From the NCBI GenBank assembly GCA_945957295.1, contig CAMFLH010000013.1, positions 1 to 37,824 on the forward strand: DNA of 37,824 nucleotides, written 5' to 3'. Below the pieces are notes generated by a model, which saw only the letters and a list, made by a program, of their open reading frames with translations, ran no database searches and had not been told where the DNA came from. Positions 17,498-27,244 of this stretch are shown in pieces. Position numbers and translations under genes: made by a program. This DNA comes from an uncultured Uliginosibacterium sp. Its GTDB lineage: Bacteria > Pseudomonadota > Gammaproteobacteria > Burkholderiales > Rhodocyclaceae. Numbering within the stretch: position 1 is the first letter of the stretch; the number at the start of each line of letters is the position of its first letter.

Positions 17498-18589
17498 TTA
17501 GCCCCGGCGCGTGAGCAGCAAACCGCATTCGAGGTGATGGGTGTAGGGAAACTGGTCGAACACCGCGGCGGCGTCGATCCGGTGGGTTGCGTGCAGCGCC
17601 TCGACGTTGTCGCGCAGCGTTTGCGGGTTGCACGAGATGTAGAGGATGCGATCGAAGCCCGCGGCCATCTTCAGCGTTGTCTCGTCCAGGCCGCTGCGCG
17701 GCGGATCGACGAACAGGGTGCTGAAGCGATAGCTTTCGAGGTCGATGTCCTTGAGGCGGCGGAACGGCCGCACGCGCGCCAGCGCGTCGCTCATCTCGTC
17801 GCTCGAAAGCCGTGCGAAGGCAACGTTGCCGACGCCGTTGGCTTCCAGGTTGTACGCTGCGGCGCGGACCGAGGACTTGCTGACCTCGGTGGCCAGCACG
17901 CGCTCGAAGTGCGGCGCCAGCGCGACGGTAAAGTTGCCGTTGCCGCAGTACAGCTCCAGCAGATCGCCGCCGAGGGTCTTGGCTTGCTGGCAGGCCCAGC
18001 CGAGCATTTGGCGGTTCATGCCGCCGTTGGGTTGGCTGAAGCTGCCCTCGATCTGCTGGTAGCGGAGCGGGCGGCCATCCACTTCAAAGGCTTCCAGCAC
18101 CCAGTCGCGTTCCAGCACGATCTTCTGCTTGTGGCTGCGGCCGATCAGCAGCACCTGCATCTTGGCAGCCAGCTCGCGGGCGGCGGCCTCCCAGGCTTCG
18201 TCCAGCTTGCGGTGGTAGATCAGCGTGATCAGCATCTCGCCGCTGAGCGTCGAAAGGAAGTTCACCTGGAAGAGCTTGCGCTTGAGCTCGGGCGAAGCGA
18301 TCACCGCGTCGCGCAGCACCGGCATCGCGGCACAGATCGCGGCCGAGGCGGTCGGAAAGTCTTCCAGCAGCACCGGCTGTTTCGGGTCTGCGGCTTCCCA
18401 CATTGCGTAGTCGACACGGTCGCCGTGGTGCCACATGCGGAACTCGGCTCGCATCCGGTAGTGCTGCGCCGCCGATTCGAACACCGCTGGTTCGGGCAGG
18501 CCGAAGGGCGCGAAGTCACGCTTGAATTGCGCCACCTTGGGGGCGAGTTGGGCGGCGTAGCTTTCGGGGGTGAAGCTGGGCTGAGACAT
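17498..18589 (-). CDS. trmA: tRNA (uracil-5-)-methyltransferase
   Basis: 363 aa; LLELYCGNGNFTVALAPHFERVLATEVSKSSV, FVDPPRSGLDE and ILYISCNPQTL motifs. Confidence 0.96.
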   Translation of the reverse strand: MSQPSFTPESYAAQLAPKVAQFKRDFAPFGLPEPAVFESAAQHYRMRAEFRMWHHGDRVDYAMWEAADPKQPVLLEDFPTASAAICAAMPVLRDAVIASPELKRKLFQVNFLSTLSGEMLITLIYHRKLDEAWEAAARELAAKMQVLLIGRSHKQKIVLERDWVLEAFEVDGRPLRYQQIEGSFSQPNGGMNRQMLGWACQQAKTLGGDLLELYCGNGNFTVALAPHFERVLATEVSKSSVRAAAYNLEANGVGNVAFARLSSDEMSDALARVRPFRRLKDIDLESYRFSTLFVDPPRSGLDETTLKMAAGFDRILYISCNPQTLRDNVEALHATHRIDAAAVFDQFPYTHHLECGLLLTRRG

Positions 18590-18841
18590 GGCGATGCGAA
18601 ACCGGGATGAAACAAAGGGCGCAACGATACCGCGTTGGCGGCCCCAACGGGGCGGAACGACCCCGGCTGGTGCTACTTCGCGCGCAAGCGTACTTCCCGA
18701 ACTGCTATGAGATGAAGCAACGGCGCCCCTTGCAGTGAAACAGGGGCACGATTGGCTTGAAGCGGGGCCGACGGTATCCGATGCTTAGTTCAGGCCAAAG
18801 CACGACGGTGGCCGTCGAAAATCCTTGAAGGAGAAGCAAAC

Positions 18842-19210
18842 ATGCAACGCAATCCAGTTGGCTGGTTCGAAATTTATGTGCAGGACATGGCCCGTGCCAA
18901 GGCTTTCGACGAGCGCGTGTTCGGTGTGTCCTTGCAGGCGTTGGAGAGCCCTGGCATGGAGATGTTGGCCTTTCCGATGGCCGATGTGCCGGGCGCCTCG
19001 GGTGCGCTGGTGAAGATGGAAGGCTGTCCGTCCGGGGGTAACAGCACGCTGGTGTACTTCAGTTGCGCGGACTGCGCCGTTGAGGCGGCGAGGGCGAAGG
19101 CGGGCGGTGGCTGCGTGTTCAAGGAGAAGTTCGCGATCGGCCAGTACGGGTTCATCGCCTTGGTGAGCGACCCAGACGGCAACATGATCGGCCTGCACTC
19201 GATGCAGTGA
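18842..19210 (+). CDS. VOC (glyoxalase/bleomycin-resistance) family protein
   Basis: 122 aa; NPVGWFEIYVQDMARAKAFDERVFGVSLQ...IGQYGFIALVSDPDGNMIGLHSMQ. Confidence 0.92.
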   Translation: MQRNPVGWFEIYVQDMARAKAFDERVFGVSLQALESPGMEMLAFPMADVPGASGALVKMEGCPSGGNSTLVYFSCADCAVEAARAKAGGGCVFKEKFAIGQYGFIALVSDPDGNMIGLHSMQ

Positions 19211-19348
19211 AATGCGACGTACCGGCGGGCGCTGGGCATTGCCCGAACAAATCTTGCCTCGCCGGAACCTTTTTGGGCCGCGCGCGCTCCCTTACTTGGC
19301 GCTGCGATTCCTGTGGCGCGCCGTATCCCACGAGGAACAGCCCGAACG

Positions 19349-21070
19349 ATGCCCCATGACGTCAGCCTGATTGCCACCATTGCCGCGGGGTTTGGGCTCG
19401 CGCTACTGCTCGGTTTTGCCGCCACGCGCTTGCGTATGCCGCCGCTGGTGGGCTACTTGCTCGCCGGCGTGATGATCGGGCCGGCGACGCCGGGCTTTGT
19501 GGCCGATGTGGGGCTTGCGAGTCAGCTGGCGGAAATCGGCGTGATGCTGCTGATGTTCGGCGTCGGCCTGCATTTCTCGGTGAGCGACTTGATGGCGGTG
19601 CGCCGGATCGCGGTGCCGGGTGCGGTCGTGCAGATCCTGGTGGCGGTTGCATTTGGCATGACGACGGCGCTGCTGTGGGGTTGGAGCCTTGGTGGTGCGC
19701 TGGTGTTCGGGCTGTGTCTGTCGGTTGCCAGCACCGTGGTGCTGTTGAGAGCGCTGGAGGGCAGGGGGCTGCTGAAGTCGGTCAACGGCCAGATTGCAGT
19801 GGGCTGGCTGGTGGTGGAAGACCTCGTCATGGTGCTGGTGCTGGTGCTGCTGCCAGCGCTGGCCGGCGTGTTGCGCGGGGTCGAAGGCGGTGGCGTGGCG
19901 GGTGTTGCAGCGAACGAGATCTGGCAAACGGTGGCCGTCACCTTGCTCAAGGTCAGCGCCTTCATCGCCTTGATGCTGGTGGTGGGGCGCCGCGTGCTAC
20001 CTAAGTTGTTGTGGTGGGTTGCGCGCACCGGCTCGCAGGAACTGTTCACGCTCAGCGTGGTGGCGACGGCGGTCGGCGTCGCCTTCGGTGCGGCCAAGCT
20101 GTTCGACGTTTCGTTCGCGCTGGGCGCGTTCTTTGCCGGCATGATGATGCGCGAGTCGGAATTCAGCCATCGCGCGGCCGACGAATCGCTGCCGTTGCGC
20201 GATGCCTTCGCGGTGCTGTTCTTCGTATCGGTCGGCATGTTGTTCGACCCGGCTGTGGTGTGGGCGCAGCCGCTCAAGGTGCTTGCCGTGGTGACGATCA
20301 TCATGGTGGGCAAGACGATTGCAGCGGTCGCGCTGGTGCTGCTGTTCCGCTATCCGCTCAATACCGCGTTGACGGTAGGCGCCAGCCTTGCGCAGATCGG
20401 TGAGTTTTCCTTCATTCTCGCCGGGCTTGGCGTTGCGCTCGGTTTGATGCCGGCTGAGGGCCAGAGCCTGATACTCGCAGGCGCGCTGATTTCGATCGCC
20501 GCCAATGCTGGGATCTTCGCAGCGCTGGAGCCGCTGCAGGCCTGGGTGCGCAAACGCTCGGCGCTGGCGCGGCGCCTCGACCAGCGTGACGATCCGCTCG
20601 CGCAATTGCCGATGTCCACCGACCAGGCGTTGCTGACCGGGCAGGTAGTGCTGGTCGGCTACGGTCGCGTCGGTCGCCGCATCGCTGCGATGTTGCGCGA
20701 AGAGCACATCCCCTTCGTGGTAGCCGATGAGAACCGCGAGCGTATCGATGCGCTGCGCAAGGATGGCATCCCCGCGGTGAGCGGCGACGCCAGCACCCCC
20801 GAGGTGCTGATCCAGGCCCACATCGCGCGTGCCGCCATGCTGGTGATTGCGGTGCCGGATGCGGTGAGCGTACGCAAGATGGTCGAGATCGCGCAGACAC
20901 TCAACCCGACCATCGCCGTGGTGCTGCGCAGTCATAACGAGGAAGAGGCTGATCTGCTTGCCAGCGAGAGTCGCGCCAAGGTGTTCCTTGGCGAACGCGA
21001 ACTCGCCCATGGCATGAGTGAGCACATCCGCTTGAGCTATCGCGGCGCAATGTCGACCGTGCGGCCGTAG
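19349..21070 (+). CDS. CPA2-type cation:proton antiporter with TrkA-N domain (Kef/YbaL-like)
   Basis: ATG at 19349; MPPLVGYLLAGVMIGPATPGFVAD..., C-terminal GQVVLVGYGRVGRRIAAMLREEHIPFVVAD Rossmann motif. Confidence 0.93.
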   Translation: MPHDVSLIATIAAGFGLALLLGFAATRLRMPPLVGYLLAGVMIGPATPGFVADVGLASQLAEIGVMLLMFGVGLHFSVSDLMAVRRIAVPGAVVQILVAVAFGMTTALLWGWSLGGALVFGLCLSVASTVVLLRALEGRGLLKSVNGQIAVGWLVVEDLVMVLVLVLLPALAGVLRGVEGGGVAGVAANEIWQTVAVTLLKVSAFIALMLVVGRRVLPKLLWWVARTGSQELFTLSVVATAVGVAFGAAKLFDVSFALGAFFAGMMMRESEFSHRAADESLPLRDAFAVLFFVSVGMLFDPAVVWAQPLKVLAVVTIIMVGKTIAAVALVLLFRYPLNTALTVGASLAQIGEFSFILAGLGVALGLMPAEGQSLILAGALISIAANAGIFAALEPLQAWVRKRSALARRLDQRDDPLAQLPMSTDQALLTGQVVLVGYGRVGRRIAAMLREEHIPFVVADENRERIDALRKDGIPAVSGDASTPEVLIQAHIARAAMLVIAVPDAVSVRKMVEIAQTLNPTIAVVLRSHNEEEADLLASESRAKVFLGERELAHGMSEHIRLSYRGAMSTVRP

Positions 21071-21204
21071 CTGAATCCAGCCAAGTGCCGGGCCTACACT
21101 GGCGGCAGAAATGACGTGTTGCACCTGGTTACCTGGGTGTCCGGTCGCGCGCGAAACGATGGGCTGCGAGGTACCCTTCAAAGGCGGCGTGGCTGCCGGG
21201 ATGT

Positions 21205-22725
21205 TCAGAACTGCTTCACTTCGATCCCCAAGGTTTGCACCCGGTACGCGATCTGCCGCGGGGTCATGTTGAGCAGGCGTGCCGCTTTGGCCTGCACCCA
21301 GCCGGCCTGTTCAAGCGCGGCGATCACGCGGCCGCGCTCGTCGAGATTCGGGTCGTCCAGATCGATACGGTTGGCGGCCGCGGCGGCAGAGAGTTCGCGC
21401 TGGCGGTCGATGCGGATCAACTCGCAGTCGATGTGGCCACTCTCCGACATCACGGCGGCGCGCTCCAGGCAGTTTTCGAGTTCGCGCACATTGCCCGGCC
21501 AGCTGTATTGCATGAGCCGCGTGATTGCAGATTCGCTCAGGTCAAGCGGGCGCCCTTGTTGCCTGCCGATTCGGCCGATCAGGTGGCGGGCGATTTCGGG
21601 CACATCCTCCAGGCGTTCGCGCAGTGGCGGCACGGTAATCGGCATCACATTGAGGCGGAAATACAGATCCTCGCGGAACTTGCCTTCGTCGACCGCGTCT
21701 TCGAGGTCGCGATGGGTTGCCGCGATGACGCGCACATCTACCTTCATCGTGCGGCCGCCGCCCACACGCTCCAGTTCGCCTTCTTGCAGCACGCGCAGTA
21801 GCTTGGCCTGAAAGGCAGGCGAGATCTCGCCGATTTCGTCGAGGAAGATCGTGCCGCCGTCGGCCATTTCGAATCGGCCCTTGCGTGACGCTACGGCGCC
21901 GGTGAAGGCGCCCTTCTCGTGACCGAAGAGTTCCGATTCGAGCAGGTTCTCCGGCAGCGATGCGCAGTTCAGTCGCACGTAAGGCCCGCGGCCGCGCGGT
22001 GAGTTGTAGTGGATCGCGTTAGCGATCAGCTCCTTTCCGGTGCCCGTCTCGCCGCGGATCAGCACGGTGGTGTTCCACTTTGACACCATGCGGATCTGCT
22101 CGAAGATGCGGCGCATCGCGGTGGAGTGGCCGACCATGTTGTCGAAACCATGCTGCCCGCGCACGGCACGGCGCAGGGTGTCGCGCTCCTCGGCGATCGT
22201 CTCTTTCTCCTGCGCCACATCGAGCGAGAGCTTTACGCTCTGGCCGATGAGATTGGCGATCATTTCGACGAAGCGGGCGCGTACCGCCAGCTGACCGTCG
22301 TCCAGCCGGTTGGGTTGAACCGCCAGCGCGCCATGCAGCGTACCGCCGACATGGATCGGCGCCGCGATGAAGGGCAGACGCCGTTCGTAGATGCCGAGCC
22401 GGTTCAGAAAGCGCGGGTTGCTGGCGATCGAGGGCAGGGCGACCGTCTTGCCCTCTTCAAGAATCAGGCCCAGCACCCCTTCGCCGGACTGGTAGCGAAC
22501 CGGCTCGAACTCGTCGGCCTCTACACCCTGCAAGGCGTTGACAACCAGTTCGCCGCTGTCGGAATCGAGCACGCTGATCATGCCGCGCGTAAGACCAGCG
22601 GATTCCTCCAGCACGCGCAGTACTTCCTGCGGGGCTTGTTTGACGTCGAGTGTGCGCGAAAGAATTACGCTCACACGGTAGAGCGTTTCGAGCTGGATGC
22701 GGTGGAGTGCGCCTTCGGTATCCAT
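21205..22725 (-). CDS. nifA: nif-specific sigma-54-dependent activator NifA
   Basis: 506 aa; GAF, GETGTGKELIANAIHYNSPRG, ESELFGHEKGAFTGA, C-terminal HTH AKAARLLNMTPRQIAYRVQTLGIEVKQF (typical NifA C-terminus). Confidence 0.97.
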   Translation of the reverse strand: MDTEGALHRIQLETLYRVSVILSRTLDVKQAPQEVLRVLEESAGLTRGMISVLDSDSGELVVNALQGVEADEFEPVRYQSGEGVLGLILEEGKTVALPSIASNPRFLNRLGIYERRLPFIAAPIHVGGTLHGALAVQPNRLDDGQLAVRARFVEMIANLIGQSVKLSLDVAQEKETIAEERDTLRRAVRGQHGFDNMVGHSTAMRRIFEQIRMVSKWNTTVLIRGETGTGKELIANAIHYNSPRGRGPYVRLNCASLPENLLESELFGHEKGAFTGAVASRKGRFEMADGGTIFLDEIGEISPAFQAKLLRVLQEGELERVGGGRTMKVDVRVIAATHRDLEDAVDEGKFREDLYFRLNVMPITVPPLRERLEDVPEIARHLIGRIGRQQGRPLDLSESAITRLMQYSWPGNVRELENCLERAAVMSESGHIDCELIRIDRQRELSAAAAANRIDLDDPNLDERGRVIAALEQAGWVQAKAARLLNMTPRQIAYRVQTLGIEVKQF

Positions 22726-22728
22726 GGC

Positions 22729-24309
22729 TTATCCGATCTCGCGACTGTCGTGCATCGGCGCTGAGGTGCGCGTCTGCGTCGGTAGCGGCAGCACCAGCAG
22801 GGCGGTGCAACCGCCGCTGGCAGCGTTGCCCAGTTCGATGCTGCCGCCGTGGTCTACCGCGACTTGTTGTGCTGCGGGAAGCCCGGTTCCCAGATGGCTG
22901 CCGAGTTGCTTCTTGGTGCTGAAAAAGGGCTCAAAGGCTTTCAGGCGAAGCGCCTCGGGCAAACCCGGGCCGCTATCCTCCACACGCACTTCCAGGCTGT
23001 TGTGTCGGGTGCGTGTGCTGATGCTGAGCTCGCGCTGCTGCCAGCCCTTCACGTTCATCGCTTCGATCGCGTTGTCCACCAGCGCCTTGAGCAGCGCGCG
23101 CAGCCGCGTGGGCGAGCCCTGGATGCCGGGCAGCACCAGCTGCGGCTGCCAACTGACCGAGACGCCCGCGGTGAGCAGGCGCACCGCGGAGAGGTCCAGC
23201 ACATCGCGCACCACCTCGTTGAGGTTGACCAATGTGCTGGCCTCAGGCGCACGCGCGGGAATCGCACCACGCAGCGTTTCGAGCGCAGCCTGGCCCGCTT
23301 TGAGTGCATCGGCCAGTGCCGCCTGCGCGGGGTCGCAGCCGCGGCGGCCCATCATGTTGACCACCGAGCCGAGGATGTTGAGCGGCCCCTCCATCTGATA
23401 CACCGCAGCAGACAGGCTTTCGCGCAGCGCCTGCTGGCGGCTCTCCTCGGCCATCACCGCTTGCAGCGCCGCGATACGGGCTTTCTCCTGTTCCTGTACC
23501 TGACGGCTGACATCCGTTGCGACCAGCAGCAGAAAGGCCTCTCCCTTGCTGGCGTAGAAGTGGTCGGCTTCGTCGCTGTCGGCAGCGACCCATACTGCCG
23601 AGCACGAGAACCAGCGCGGCGAACGCCAGTGGGGGCGGTCGAGCCGCACCTGGCGGTCGAGGAAGGCGTGGCTGCCTGGTTTGAAGGGGCCGAAGCCGCT
23701 GCCTAGTTCGTTGCGAATTGCGTCCAGCAGCACCTTGGCCGGTTCGGCCATGCCGAGATCCGACATCAGCGCCTTGTATGCAAGGTTGTCGAGCACCACG
23801 CGGTCGCCGATGTCGAGTAGTGCGAGCACCAGCGGAGCCCCGTCGACCACCGATTCGATCAGCGCCTTCTGGTTGCGCACTGCACATTCGAGCTTGTGCA
23901 GCGCGGTGATGTCGCGGTGTAAGCCCAAGTAGTGGCTGATCTGGCCCGCCTCATCAAGCACCGGCGTGACGGTCAGATCCGCAAGGTAGGGCGCGCCGTC
24001 CTTGCGCCGGTTCACCAGTCGGCCGCTCCAGGTTTCCTTGCCGGTGATCTGGCGCCACATCGATTTGTACACATCGGGCGGTGTGGTGTGGTTCGACAGA
24101 ATCGACTGATGCTGCCCCACCGCGTCGCTCGCGCTGAAGCCACTGACGCGAGTGAAGGCCGGGTTCACATATTCGATCCGCGCACGCGGATCGGTGATCG
24201 AGATGGCGATGTCGGCCTGTTCAACCGCTGCACGGAACAGGGCCGCTGGCACTTGCCGCGCTGTAGTGGGTGCGGCCTTTTTCGTCGCTGACTTCTTTTG
24301 CTCTGGCAT
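22729..24309 (-). CDS. nifL: nitrogen fixation negative regulator NifL (PAS plus histidine-kinase-like)
   Basis: PAS domain DIAISITDPRARIEYVNPAFTRVSGFSASDAVGQHQSILSNHTTP; C-terminal ATPase motif VEDSGPGLP...GTGLPAAQQVAVDHGG; directly upstream of nifA. Confidence 0.94.
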   Translation of the reverse strand: MPEQKKSATKKAAPTTARQVPAALFRAAVEQADIAISITDPRARIEYVNPAFTRVSGFSASDAVGQHQSILSNHTTPPDVYKSMWRQITGKETWSGRLVNRRKDGAPYLADLTVTPVLDEAGQISHYLGLHRDITALHKLECAVRNQKALIESVVDGAPLVLALLDIGDRVVLDNLAYKALMSDLGMAEPAKVLLDAIRNELGSGFGPFKPGSHAFLDRQVRLDRPHWRSPRWFSCSAVWVAADSDEADHFYASKGEAFLLLVATDVSRQVQEQEKARIAALQAVMAEESRQQALRESLSAAVYQMEGPLNILGSVVNMMGRRGCDPAQAALADALKAGQAALETLRGAIPARAPEASTLVNLNEVVRDVLDLSAVRLLTAGVSVSWQPQLVLPGIQGSPTRLRALLKALVDNAIEAMNVKGWQQRELSISTRTRHNSLEVRVEDSGPGLPEALRLKAFEPFFSTKKQLGSHLGTGLPAAQQVAVDHGGSIELGNAASGGCTALLVLPLPTQTRTSAPMHDSREIG

Positions 24310-24342
24310 GGGGGCCTCGTCTGAACGATTCCTCCGTTGCGA

Positions 24343-24359
24343 TGCAGCAACCGTGCCGA
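24343..24359 (-). promoter_or_regulatory. putative sigma-54 promoter of nifLA
   Basis: Minus strand TCGGCACGGTTGCTGCA: GG-N10-GC preserved; about 34 bp upstream of the nifL ATG. Confidence 0.6.
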
Positions 24360-24441
24360 AATTTCGCACACGCGCTGCGCGCTTGAGCGACATCAAATGC
24401 ACATTTCGTTGTGAGGATTCGCCGCAAGCCGCGCGCGCTTT

Positions 24442-24457
24442 GTTGCATCTGCGACAC
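24442..24457. promoter_or_regulatory. NifA upstream activator site between nifL and rnfA
   Basis: TGT-TGCATCTGCG-ACA, perfect TGT-N10-ACA. Confidence 0.82.
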
Positions 24458-24558
24458 CGAAATCGACGCTCCCCGCCGGCGCTGCGCAGGCCGAAAACGC
24501 CCGCAATCCGGCACGCCGTGTTGCTTTAACGCACTGTGCCGGTGCTGCATGCATCGAC

Positions 24559-24574
24559 TTGGCACGCTCCATGC
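24559..24574 (+). promoter_or_regulatory. sigma-54 promoter of rnfABCDGEH
   Basis: TTGGCACGCTCCATGC: TGGCACG-N4-(T/A)TGC with GG-N10-GC; 28 bp upstream of the rnfA ATG. Confidence 0.85.
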
Positions 24575-24602
24575 GAATTCAGCGCAGGAGGTCTCAACCG
24601 AC

Positions 24603-25184
24603 ATGAGTGAATACCTGATCCTGCTGGTCAGTACCGCGCTGGTGAACAACGTGGTGCTGGTGAAATTCCTCGGCCTGTGCCCCTTCATGGGTGTTTCGAA
24701 GAAGCTCGATAGCTCGTTCGGCATGGGGCTCGCGACCACCTTCGTGATCACGCTCGCATCCGGCGCGTGCTGGGCGCTTGAGCACTACTTGCTCGCGCCG
24801 CTGGGGCTGAACTATCTGCGCATCCTCACCTTCATCCTCGTCATCGCAGCCGCTGTGCAGTTCATCGAGATGGTGGTGCGCAAAGTGACCCCGGAGCTCT
24901 ACCGCACGCTGGGCATCTACCTGCCGCTGATCACCACCAACTGCGCAGTGCTAGGCATTCCGCTGCTCAACGTGCAGCAGGCCAACAATTTCGCGATGAG
25001 CGTGATGGTGGGTTTCGGCGCATCCGTCGGTTTCACGCTGGTGCTGACGATGTTTGCCGGCCTGCGCGAACGCCTGTCGCTCGCCAAGGTGCCGCAGACC
25101 TTCGAGGGCGCGCCGGTCAGCTTCGTGCTGGCTTCGCTGCTGGCGCTTGCGTTCATGGGGTTTTCCGGAATGAAGCTCGGTTGA
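24603..25184 (+). CDS. rnfA: electron transport complex subunit RnfA
   Basis: [53 protein letters not shown]. Confidence 0.98.
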   Translation: MSEYLILLVSTALVNNVVLVKFLGLCPFMGVSKKLDSSFGMGLATTFVITLASGACWALEHYLLAPLGLNYLRILTFILVIAAAVQFIEMVVRKVTPELYRTLGIYLPLITTNCAVLGIPLLNVQQANNFAMSVMVGFGASVGFTLVLTMFAGLRERLSLAKVPQTFEGAPVSFVLASLLALAFMGFSGMKLG

Positions 25185-25199
25185 GTGGGGGAGATTGAA

Positions 25200-25730
25200 A
25201 TGATTGCGCCAATTGCCAGTGTGATGTTTCTCGGCCTCGTGCTGGGCCTGATCCTCGGTTACGCCGCCAAGGTCTTCCATGTCGAGGGCGACGCCCTGGT
25301 GGAAGAGCTGATCGAACTGATGCCTGGCACCAACTGCGGGCAGTGCAGCTTCCCGGGCTGTTCCGGCGCCGCCAATGCGATTGCGCGTGGCGAGGCGAGT
25401 GTCGATTGTTGCCCCGGCGGTGGCCGCGCGCTGGCCGAGGCGATCGCCGCAAAGATGGGCGTGAGCCTGGGTGCGGGCGGCAAGGCCGACAGCGGACCGA
25501 AGCTCGCGCAGGTGGCCGAACACTTGTGCATCGGCTGCGCACGGTGCTTCAAGGTGTGCCCGACCGATGCGGTGATCGGCGCAGCCAAGCAGATCCACGG
25601 GGTGCTGCACGGCGCCTGTACCGGCTGCGGCAGTTGCGAGAAGGAGTGCCCGACCGGCGCGATCGGCCTGGAACCGGTTCCGCTGACGCTGCGCGACTGG
25701 AACTGGACAAAACCGGCTCTGGCCGGCTGA
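25200..25730 (+). CDS. rnfB: electron transport complex subunit RnfB
   Basis: LMPGTNCGQCSFPGCSGAANAIARGEASVDCCPGGG, then two 4Fe-4S motifs CIGCARCFKVCP and CTGCGSCEKECP. Confidence 0.97.
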   Translation: MIAPIASVMFLGLVLGLILGYAAKVFHVEGDALVEELIELMPGTNCGQCSFPGCSGAANAIARGEASVDCCPGGGRALAEAIAAKMGVSLGAGGKADSGPKLAQVAEHLCIGCARCFKVCPTDAVIGAAKQIHGVLHGACTGCGSCEKECPTGAIGLEPVPLTLRDWNWTKPALAG

Positions 25731-25741
25731 GGAGCAGTGAC

Positions 25742-27244
25742 ATGGGATTGCGAGAACTTCTGAATGGCGTGCGCTGGGGCGTGCATCCGCACGACGACCA
25801 CAAGCGCCCTGCGGCCGATGTACCCCTACGGGTGATGCCGCTGCCAGAAAGGCTGTGCGTACCGTTGCTACAGCACGTTGGCGCGCCGGCACTGCCGGTG
25901 GTGGCGGTGGGTGAGCGTGTGCTGCGCGGCCAGCTGATCGCCGCCGCGCAGGGCAGTGTCTCAGCGCCGGTGCATGCGCCGAGCTCTGGCGTGATCAGCG
26001 CGATCGGCGAAGTCACGGCGCCGCATCCATCCGGCCTGCCGTTTGCGGCGATCACGATCGCGTTGGATGGCAAGGACGAGGCGGGCGACGCCCTCGCGCC
26101 GCATGCGGATCCGTTCAGCCTTTCGCCGGCCGAGGTGTCGCAACGCATCGCCGATGCCGGCATCGTCGGTCTTGGCGGTGCAACCTTCCCCTCCGCGCCG
26201 AAGGCGCAGTTGGGCCTCAAGCTGGCCGTACATACGCTGATCATCAACGGCGGTGAGTGCGAGCCCTATCTGTCGAGCGACGACAGCCTGATGCGGGTGC
26301 GCGCCGACGAGGTGATCGACGGCGTGCGCATCCTGATGCATGCGACCGGCGCGACCAAGGCGCTGGTCGGTATTGAAGACAACAAGCCCGAGGCCACCGC
26401 CGCGATGCGCCGGGCAGCAGAGGGCTTTGCGGCGATCGAGATCCGCCCGGTGCCCGCGCGCTACCCGATGGGGTCGGACCGCCAGTTGGTGCAAGTGCTG
26501 ACCGGCAAGGAAGTGCCTTCCGGCGCGCGTACGGCGAGCATCGGCGTGCTGGTCAACAACGTCAGTACCTGTGCGGCCATCCACCGTGCCGTACGCGCCG
26601 GCGAGCCGCTCTACCGCCGCATCGTCACGGTCAACGGTGGTGCCGTGGCGCAGCCGGGCAATGTGCTGGCGCCGATCGGCGTGCTGATCGAAGACCTGTT
26701 GGCCTTTGTTGGGCTTAAAGAAGCGCCGGCGCGCCTGGTGATGGGCGGCCCGATGATGGGCATTGCGCTGCCCCACGCACAGGTGCCAACGGTGAAGGGC
26801 TGTGGCGGCATCCTCGCGCTGACCGCCAACGAGATCACCGATGTCGCACCCTCTGCCTGTATCCGCTGCGGTTCGTGTGTGAAGGCTTGCCCGATGGGCC
26901 TGTTGCCACTGGAACTGTCCGCACACATTCAGGCTGGCGAGTACGACAAGGCGGAGGCCAAGGGCCTCGACGATTGTCTTGCCTGTGGTTGCTGCGCCTA
27001 CGTGTGCCCCTCGCATGTGCCGCTGGTGCAGAGCTTCTATCACGCCAAGGGCGAGGTCTGGAAACGCGCGCAGCAGAAGAAGCGCACCGAGTTCACGAAG
27101 GGCTTGGCGCAGGCGCGCACGGCACGGCTTGAACGCGAGGCGCGCGAACGAGCTGAAGCCGCTGCGCGGCGCAAGGCCGAGCGCGCAGCACAGCAGGCTG
27201 CGGCTGCAGCATCCGCCAACACAGCAGGAGGGGCCAGCGCATGA
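25742..27244 (+). CDS. rnfC: electron transport complex subunit RnfC
   Basis: GLGGATFPSAPKAQLGLKLAVHTLIINGGECEPYLSSDD; CIRCGSCVKACPMGLLP and CLACGCCAYVCPSHVPLVQ. Confidence 0.98.
   Translation: MGLRELLNGVRWGVHPHDDHKRPAADVPLRVMPLPERLCVPLLQHVGAPALPVVAVGERVLRGQLIAAAQGSVSAPVHAPSSGVISAIGEVTAPHPSGLPFAAITIALDGKDEAGDALAPHADPFSLSPAEVSQRIADAGIVGLGGATFPSAPKAQLGLKLAVHTLIINGGECEPYLSSDDSLMRVRADEVIDGVRILMHATGATKALVGIEDNKPEATAAMRRAAEGFAAIEIRPVPARYPMGSDRQLVQVLTGKEVPSGARTASIGVLVNNVSTCAAIHRAVRAGEPLYRRIVTVNGGAVAQPGNVLAPIGVLIEDLLAFVGLKEAPARLVMGGPMMGIALPHAQVPTVKGCGGILALTANEITDVAPSACIRCGSCVKACPMGLLPLELSAHIQAGEYDKAEAKGLDDCLACGCCAYVCPSHVPLVQSFYHAKGEVWKRAQQKKRTEFTKGLAQARTARLEREARERAEAAARRKAERAAQQAAAAASANTAGGASA

Noticed and set aside
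16643-18610. 655-aa plus-strand ORF opposite nifB and trmA
   Set aside because: Spans two confident minus-strand genes and the nifB promoter; no recognisable domain.
19997-21181. 394-aa antisense ORF opposite the CPA2 antiporter
   Set aside because: His/Arg-rich shadow frame of a clear antiporter gene.
21205-22725. Oxygen-sensing NifA with Cys-x4-Cys interdomain linker
   Set aside because: The linker before the HTH has only a single Cys (HIDCELIRID); with NifL encoded upstream, NifL-mediated control is the better explanation.
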